Shown here in pieces: positions 58,735 through 64,000 of a stretch of DNA of 64,000 nucleotides (position 1 is its first letter; the number at the start of each line of letters is the position of its first letter). The notes beneath the pieces are model-generated. The model saw only the letters and a list, made by a program, of their open reading frames with translations, made no database searches and was not told the DNA's origin. Location of the stretch: NCBI GenBank assembly GCA_036365455.1, contig JAWQUS010000010.1, forward strand, positions 23,360,501 through 23,424,500, written 5' to 3'. The translations under genes and the position numbers were made by a program. This DNA comes from Macrosoma leucophasiata. Its lineage: Eukaryota; Arthropoda; Insecta; Lepidoptera; Hedylidae.

Positions 58735-59105
58735 ATTCTTTTTTTTTTTATGTCAAAGCATTGACAGACTAGCAGACGGGCCACCTGATCGAAAGTAGTC
58801 ACCGTCGCCTATGAACATTTGCAACGCCAGCCCTGAAGGACTCTTTTGACGCCAATTTTGAAGAACTTCATATTGTAGCACCGAGGGAACACCTCAGAGG
58901 GAAGTTCATTCCACAATTTACACGTTCTGGGCAAAAACGAACGTGAGAACCGCACCATTGAACACTGCCAGGTGTCCAGTCGGTGAGGATGGAACTTCTC
59001 TCTTCGGCGGGTTCCTAAGATTGTTGGGATCCTTGCCTTCTGTACGCTCCGAACCAAATCTGGTCGTGTGTAGAGGAGTCCGGCAGACATTATTATTAAT
59101 CAAGT
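58735..59105 (-). mobile_element. LINE 3' end, family LA (copy 2), RT C-terminus
   Basis: The minus strand is open for about 90 codons: a basic stretch (ILGTRRREKFHPHRLD), then RSFLPRTCKLWNELPSEVFP, ending in the 3' UTR with an A-tail (T-run on + at 58738-58750). Same family as 39785 and 59975. It lies in the vein intron 54511-59763, antisense to the gene. Confidence 0.78.
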
Positions 59106-59284
59106 CCTATACGGTCCGCTAGCTACCTATATACCTGAATTTATCAACAGGCTCGTCACCAAGTGCATGGAACGAAACGAAAAACGTGATTAGCGAATCA
59201 AATGAACGCAAACAAATGCATCGATTGTCTAACTTTAAGCCTACAAAGGCCTACCTTTTTAAGCAATTTATAATTATAATCTAA

Positions 59285-59530
59285 TGAAGAAAAGGAAATA
59301 AAAATTTGACTTCGGTCAGGAATCGAACCTGCGGCCTCAGGATTATCCAGTCCAGCCGCTTTACCACCGATCTACCGAAGCCCACACCAGAGCGTCAATT
59401 TCTCTTTCCCCTTTTTGATTTAACCGATTCGAGATCCGTGAACGACATCTATTCATAACTAATGAATAGCTATACAACCGATATGACAGACTTTGCAGTT
59501 TATATAATATCGTTAAGATGTCGCTGTACC
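59285..59530 (-). mobile_element. diverged relative of T1 with tRNA-like module
   Basis: The minus strand of 59308-59382 reads GGCTTCGGTAGATCGGTGGT at the 5' end, with B box CAGGTTCGATTCCTG. The 3' flank shares the ACAACCGATATGACAGACTT and ATATCGTTAAGATGTCGCT plan of T1. Confidence 0.65.
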
Positions 59531-59546
59531 ATTAACAATTAACATT

Positions 59547-59716
59547 TTTTTATGCTACTAAACGTGGCAATCAAACATGCAGTTCACATTAATGTTAAGT
59601 GATGACTGCAGCCTATAGACATCTACACAAAAACCAGGGGTCAAAATGCAGATGCGTTGCCACCCTTGAGACCTTAGTGTTCTGTATCTGTGATAGTTAT
59701 TACGGGGCCATATTTT
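59547..59716 (-). mobile_element. SINE-like family S1, partial, just before a vein exon
   Basis: 3' half of an older S1 copy; its end lies about 48 bp before the exon at 59764. Further weak S1 pieces: 3663-3731 (-), 6377-6452 (-), 7878-7962 (+), 30733-30842 (-), 31582-31700 (-), 35008-35130 (-), 39350-39475 (-), 61795-61920 (+). Confidence 0.72.
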
Positions 59717-59763
59717 TTATAATCTGTTAAAATTAATGTAGGTATTGTTCGTCTATTTTTCAG

Positions 59764-59860
59764 CATTGGGTGCGCCGTGTCCGATGCCAGACCCGACTTC
59801 CTACTGCCTCAATGGAGGCACTTGTTTATTCTTTGAGCTCGTTCAAGAGCAGGCTTGCAA
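59764..59860 (+). CDS. vn: vein-like EGFR ligand, internal exon: N-terminal part of EGF domain
   Basis: Carries the first four cysteines of an EGF module: APCPMP (C1), TSYC (C2), LNGGTC (C3) and QEQAC (C4). Spacing is C-x8-C-x5-C-x10-C, typical of EGF ligands; the LNGGTC loop is the usual EGF/neuregulin signature. The acceptor is TTTTTCAG and the exon starts at 59764; the donor is GTAAGT at 59861. Two leading bases complete a Ser codon with the previous exon and two trailing bases pass into the next (97 = 2 + 93 + 2). The preceding intron ends a few tens of bases after an S1 fragment. By homology the EGF domain is the part that binds the EGF receptor. Confidence 0.88.
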
Positions 59861-59974
59861 GTAAGTACCTAATTTTTAGAATTAACATCATAATTTCAGC
59901 CGAAAGACGTTTACAGGTGAACAAAAGCCTTCCCCTAATACCATAAGAGTCTTGTGTGTTATCAAGGGAGAACA

Positions 59975-60650
59975 TTTTTTTTAATGTTAAATGATTGACA
60001 GACCCGCTGACGAGCCTGATGGAAAGTGGTTACCGTCGCCTATGAACATTTGCAACACCAGGGAAGTTGCCAACGCGCTGCCAGCCCTGAAGGACTCTTT
60101 TGACGCCAGTTTTGAAAAACCCCATATTGTAGCGCCGGGGTAACACCTCAGAGGGAAGTTCGTTCCATAATTTTCACGTTCCGGGCAGGAATGAACGCGC
60201 GAATCGGACCGTTGAGCACTTCCAAGTATCCAATATGTGCGGATGGAACTTCTCTATTCGGCGGGTGGTGCGATGTAGGAATGTAGACGATGGCACCAGA
60301 TCGAACAGTTCGATCGAACCCTACCAGAGCACTCTCCATTGTAAAGGCCGTAGAAAATGCACAGACATCCGATGCCTCTGCGCAGACTGAGATCTTCAAG
60401 TCTATCTGCGATTCCTGGGTCGTTGACTCAATGGCACGCTTTTGAACGGAGTCAAGGGGACCAAGCTGGTATTTAAGGCTCTCGCTCAAAGATGAGAGCA
60501 GTTTTCCAAATGGGGTCTCACTTGAGCTTTATAGAGCCATGCCATAACCATCACGTTTGGCATGCGGGTTGGCGATCTCAGCGGCAGTTTAATAGTTGAA
60601 CATTGCTCCTCATTCTACGTTACTGTATTCACTGCCGTCTATTGTAATAG
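59975..60650 (-). mobile_element. LINE 3' end, family LA (copy 3)
   Basis: Longest LA copy. The minus strand shows SLKYQLGPLDSVQKRAIE, then frameshifted remains of the HRRD and LWNELP regions, then the shared tail. It lies in the last vein intron (59861-62039), antisense to the gene. Confidence 0.75.
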
Positions 60651-61466
60651 TTTGACCGCCATTGTTCCATGGAATGTTACTGATGGTAGAGGTCATGTTA
60701 AGAAACTTGGAGGTAGATATAACTGCCTCTAAGACATGACATGATAACTTGAGCACAATGAATTTTATCGTATTCAGACTCAATTTTGTCTTAAGACTTC
60801 AAAATCAATCAACACATTTTATAGTAACAATCTGGCTCTTATGTTCAATTTACGAACAAAATACTATCCCTTATTACAATTCCATTCAAAAATGAAGATC
60901 ACTTCAGTACAATATCAATCAAAAACTCAGCACATGCTCGGTTTCACGAGCAGTCTAATGGACTTTTGGCCACGCACCAAGCAATCGGGCACATACAGCT
61001 GCTGTATCCAATTGACTGATATCATCGAGTAATGGATCAAACATAATGCTTGGTATTATCGCCTGATAAATCAATTAGACTGTTGAAGTGTTCTCATTAT
61101 TGGAGTTAGAGATTTAATATTGATTTAGTTCGTAATAGGTTAGGATCCCACTGCCTCAACTTTAATTTGATATAATAATATAAATAATACATGTACTCGT
61201 ACGTTATGGATGTAAAAAGTTTTTGGGACGGAACGAAAATATGTTCCTAGGGGTGGCCAAGTGCGCAACGGCAGCCGTGATTTTTCAGATTCTCTATACA
61301 TATTGCCGTGAAGTGGACGATATTTTATTGAAAAATCAAGAAAAAAGAATTTCTTTCCCAAAAAAAGAAAATATAAAAAAATACTTGCGGCCATTTTTTG
61401 ATAGGCAACGTAGACAATATATTCTCTAGATTTAAATTATTCTTGCGTAAAAATTAGGTTTGCAGC

Positions 61467-61514
61467 ATATCTGGATGAACGAAATGATTCATATCTGGAT
61501 GAACGAAATGATTC
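61467..61514. repeat. 24-bp perfect tandem duplication
   Basis: ATATCTGGATGAACGAAATG plus ATTC, twice. The single-copy form occurs at about 1108-1131 within a shared repeat. Confidence 0.9.
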
Positions 61515-62039
61515 TACAGTGTGATCAAGCACAGGTGTAAAGATTTATAGACCAGACCATTCTGGGCCAAAAGTTGTTTTTATAAACAAATTTGTAGCCC
61601 GGGATAGATGATAGTTAGTTTAGCTTTTAGATGTGGAATAGCTTGTTTACGTAAATAAACAAGGTCAAGTATACCAAATATGTATGGTATGAGGCCAAGA
61701 AGAAATTTGCCAACTTATTGAAACGCAAGAAAAAAAATGTAGTGGCGAGTTCCGATAGAGCACAAACATGATAAGCATAACTTAATCTATCAGCGGAACA
61801 GTAATGTTCAGAGCTATAAATATTTTGACGTGTGGCTCTTGTAATTCCTTACACAGACAAAATTCTTGCATCTCAGTAGCTGTAACGCATCTGCATTGAA
61901 CCTCTAGTTTAATGTTTCTAGATTAAGTAAAAATCTATTAAGTAAGTTAACTTACCAACAATCTGTATGAACTATAACTATGAACTTACAGTCAAAGGAT
62001 ATAATAATCCAAAGCTAATCACATACCCTCTACTTCCAG

Positions 62040-62154
62040 ATGCCCCGAAGGCTTCAATGGGCAACGCTGCGAAAACAAGGACGTATCAAACAGGAGCAGT
62101 ATGTATCATTCCTACACATGCAAACTGGGCCTCTCAACGTCATACTACTGTTAG
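62040..62154 (+). CDS. vn: vein-like EGFR ligand, terminal coding exon: end of EGF domain, tail and stop
   Basis: The acceptor CTACTTCCAG puts the exon start at 62040. The first base completes a Lys codon, followed by CPEGFNGQRCE, which supplies EGF cysteines 5 and 6 with the expected C-x-C-x8-C spacing across the junction. About two dozen residues follow, containing a possible N-glycosylation site (NRS) and two more cysteines, the last directly before the TAG stop at 62152-62154. No hydrophobic segment follows the EGF domain, so the product should be secreted without the membrane anchor of Spitz/TGF-alpha type ligands; this fits Vein. The intron phase (2) matches the previous exon. Confidence 0.85.
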
Positions 62155-62620
62155 CCAGTTGCTGCTTTACCCACCTTGTTCCAATTTTTAAATATTTTAA
62201 ATGATAGACATGGAGGAATGAGTAAGCGTTCAAGATGGGTTTTCACGAGAGATTGTCTTCATACTAAATCCAAAGAGTAGAACGTCGTAGTAAGGATCCT
62301 GTTATTCAAAATTTAATGCGCTGTCTATCGGTATCAAATATTGGAGTAATTTTAAAGCGAAAATGTACATTATGAAATGATAATATACCTAGTTATTAAA
62401 CGATAGAAAGAGATAGAGCTCATTAAGTGTGGATATCTACCATAACTTTAATAGAATATGCAACACCATTTTCGTTTAAATGTCGTGCAATATAGAGTAG
62501 CTTACCGTACTAAAAAATATCCATCTCTTTAAAAAATATAAAGAGATGGCTATTTTTTTCGAACTACCATCCTTTTTTATTACGCGGGGAAATCATCATG
62601 GGCATCCACTTTTTAGGGGA
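62155..62620 (+). other. presumed 3' UTR and 3' flank of the vein-like gene
   Basis: AT-rich sequence after the stop codon, with no reading frame of note. No AATAAA lies close to the stop; an ATTAAA near 62395 is the first plausible polyadenylation hexamer. A short inverted repeat (CCATCTCTTTA / TAAAGAGATGG) lies near 62521-62549. Confidence 0.4.
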
Positions 62621-62945
62621 ACAGACAGCGGGTAATGTGAGAATCACAGTTCGGCCCCAATGGACCTTTCGTTCGAACCCCACCCACGTGGCCTACCACA
62701 TCCCTATCAATAAACGGCGGGACCACCATTAAGCGGCTGAAGAGAGGATGCAGGGCCGACAACATACCCGTACACCTCTTCCCCAGCCGTCGCCTCGCCA
62801 CAGCAGCGAGTGGTAGGCAGGGCCACGCCAAACGCCGGTCCCTCGTGGATTTCTCTTGGCTTCGTCGGTATGGGGACTACCACCAGCTCCTTAGCTTACT
62901 TAGCTCCCCCTGCCACGACAAGATGGAAACGCTCGGGAGGGTCCG
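62620..62945. other. GC-rich segment, probable retroelement fragment
   Basis: Stands out from the AT-rich 3' flank: GGCCCCAATGGACCTTTCGT, CAGCGAGTGGTAGGCAGGGC, CCACCAGCTCCTTAGC. Short open frames exist on minus without a recognisable domain. Most likely a fragment of a GC-rich LINE; not assigned. Confidence 0.35.
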
Positions 62946-64000
62946 AACTACCTCATTCAAGTGTCTTATAATGTGAAATGCGACGAATAGAAGGTTTCAT
63001 GTTCTGTCATACATCGTGTATACAGGCATACATCGTGAAAACCCAGCTTTAAGGATAGACGAAAATTGTCTTTGTTGTGGAGACAAAATGTGAAGAATAC
63101 CTTCATGTTAGTATTATTATTGTAGCTCGTCTTAGTCATCATACAATTTTCGTGTACACATTTCTCTGTCTACTTGATTCTTACTTGTGTCGATTTGATA
63201 TTCATTTGCAGATTAAAAGAGTCGTTCTAGTCTTTCTTTTGGTAGGAGTCTTTGTTTCTTTTATAGCTAAATGCGTCTTCTCACTTCTTGTGAGTGGGTC
63301 TCGGGTCATATTGACGATGATCCGATAAACACAATGTTTAAAATTGTTTTGTAATAAGTAATTTATCAATGCTAATGCAATCGAAGAAATAGATCAGTGG
63401 TTATCTAAAACATGGCAAATAGCTCATAATGCTGAAATGCTGTAACAGCAGACCATGCTTGTAAATGCCCATAGAGGTGCGAGGAATGTCTTCCTAAATT
63501 CATATATTTACAAGATAATTAACATAAAGGTTTTATACTTTTCTTCTGAACAAAACATCAGATAACTCAGTAAAAAAAAACTGCTTGACAAAACTTAATT
63601 TTTAATTTCAAAGCAATTTGAGCACTGGAATTGGTCAGATTCAAAAAGGGGCAGCACAGTATGCTCCTATATTCGTGTAACTACTTAGCAATGTAACAGA
63701 AGTTAAACAATCAGTCTCAGAGGAAATCCTTCCTCTAAGGTCAAAGTAATATTTGTCTGAGTAGGTAATGTGGAATGTCTGTCATGTTAGTCGGAATTCA
63801 GTTTTAGGTAACTGATACTAAAACGACTCTTTTAATCGCAATTTTTCGATCGACAACCAAATGAAGATCGAAATATTCAATTCCGTTCCCTAGGGCCAGC
63901 TGTTTGCATGGCTACTTACTTATTAAAAAAATAACGATCCTCGTGTGTCTCGCTAGTGCTGAGAAAACATGGAGGTTCATTTTTTTATTAATTAATGGTT
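62946..64000. other. 3' flank, nothing recognised
   Basis: AT-rich. An 83-codon + frame at 63077-63328 is hydrophobic and without a domain. Confidence 0.55.

Noticed and set aside
62705..62715. AATAAA as the vein polyadenylation signal
   Set aside because: It lies 550 bp past the stop inside a GC-rich segment that looks like a retroelement fragment; not convincing.

Overview
The window looks like nuclear DNA of a moth or butterfly (Lepidoptera). It is AT-rich and dominated by short decayed retroelement tails, SINEs and foldback elements. The only host gene I can identify has introns of 1.9 to 5.2 kb. The order-level call is an inference from the repeat types and from that gene; no rRNA or mitochondrial marker is present.

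Host gene: four + strand exons between 50049 and 62154 form the 3' end of a secreted immunoglobulin + EGF protein, the domain pair of the insect EGFR ligand Vein (neuregulin-like). Exons 50049-50217 and 54365-54510 encode the two halves of one Ig domain. Exons 59764-59860 and 62040-62154 encode the two halves of one EGF domain, a short tail and the stop codon. All splice phases agree (1, 2, 1, 2) and no membrane segment follows the EGF domain. The signal peptide and N-terminal exons are not identified.

The most unusual signal lies in the introns of this gene. A decayed copy of the first Ig half-exon sits 0.1 kb behind its parent (50341-50444). Three further copies of the second Ig half-exon sit 0.7 to 1.3 kb behind theirs (55251-55358, 55435-55530, 55635-55801). 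The last copy is open over its whole length in the parental frame and its three indels are all multiples of three, but its 5' splice site reads GC instead of GT.

Region by region: 1-9 kb holds tRNA-headed SINEs (here called S2), foldback elements, copies of a second SINE-like family (S1, about 290 bp, A-tailed) and a fossil reverse transcriptase. 9-23 kb holds S1 copies, LINE tails, inverted-repeat elements with a tRNA-like core (T1), MITEs, minisatellites and a nested foldback element. 23-36 kb is mostly unassigned AT-rich DNA with a few retroelement tails. 36-48.5 kb holds two 5'-truncated non-LTR retrotransposons (36.9-37.7 and 46.7-48.4), S1 clusters and T1 copies. 48.7-62.2 kb is the vein-like gene with retroelements in its introns. 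62.2-64 kb is the 3' flank.

Family labels (S1, S2, T1, LA to LE, N1, N2, F1) are mine. They group copies seen to match one another inside this window.
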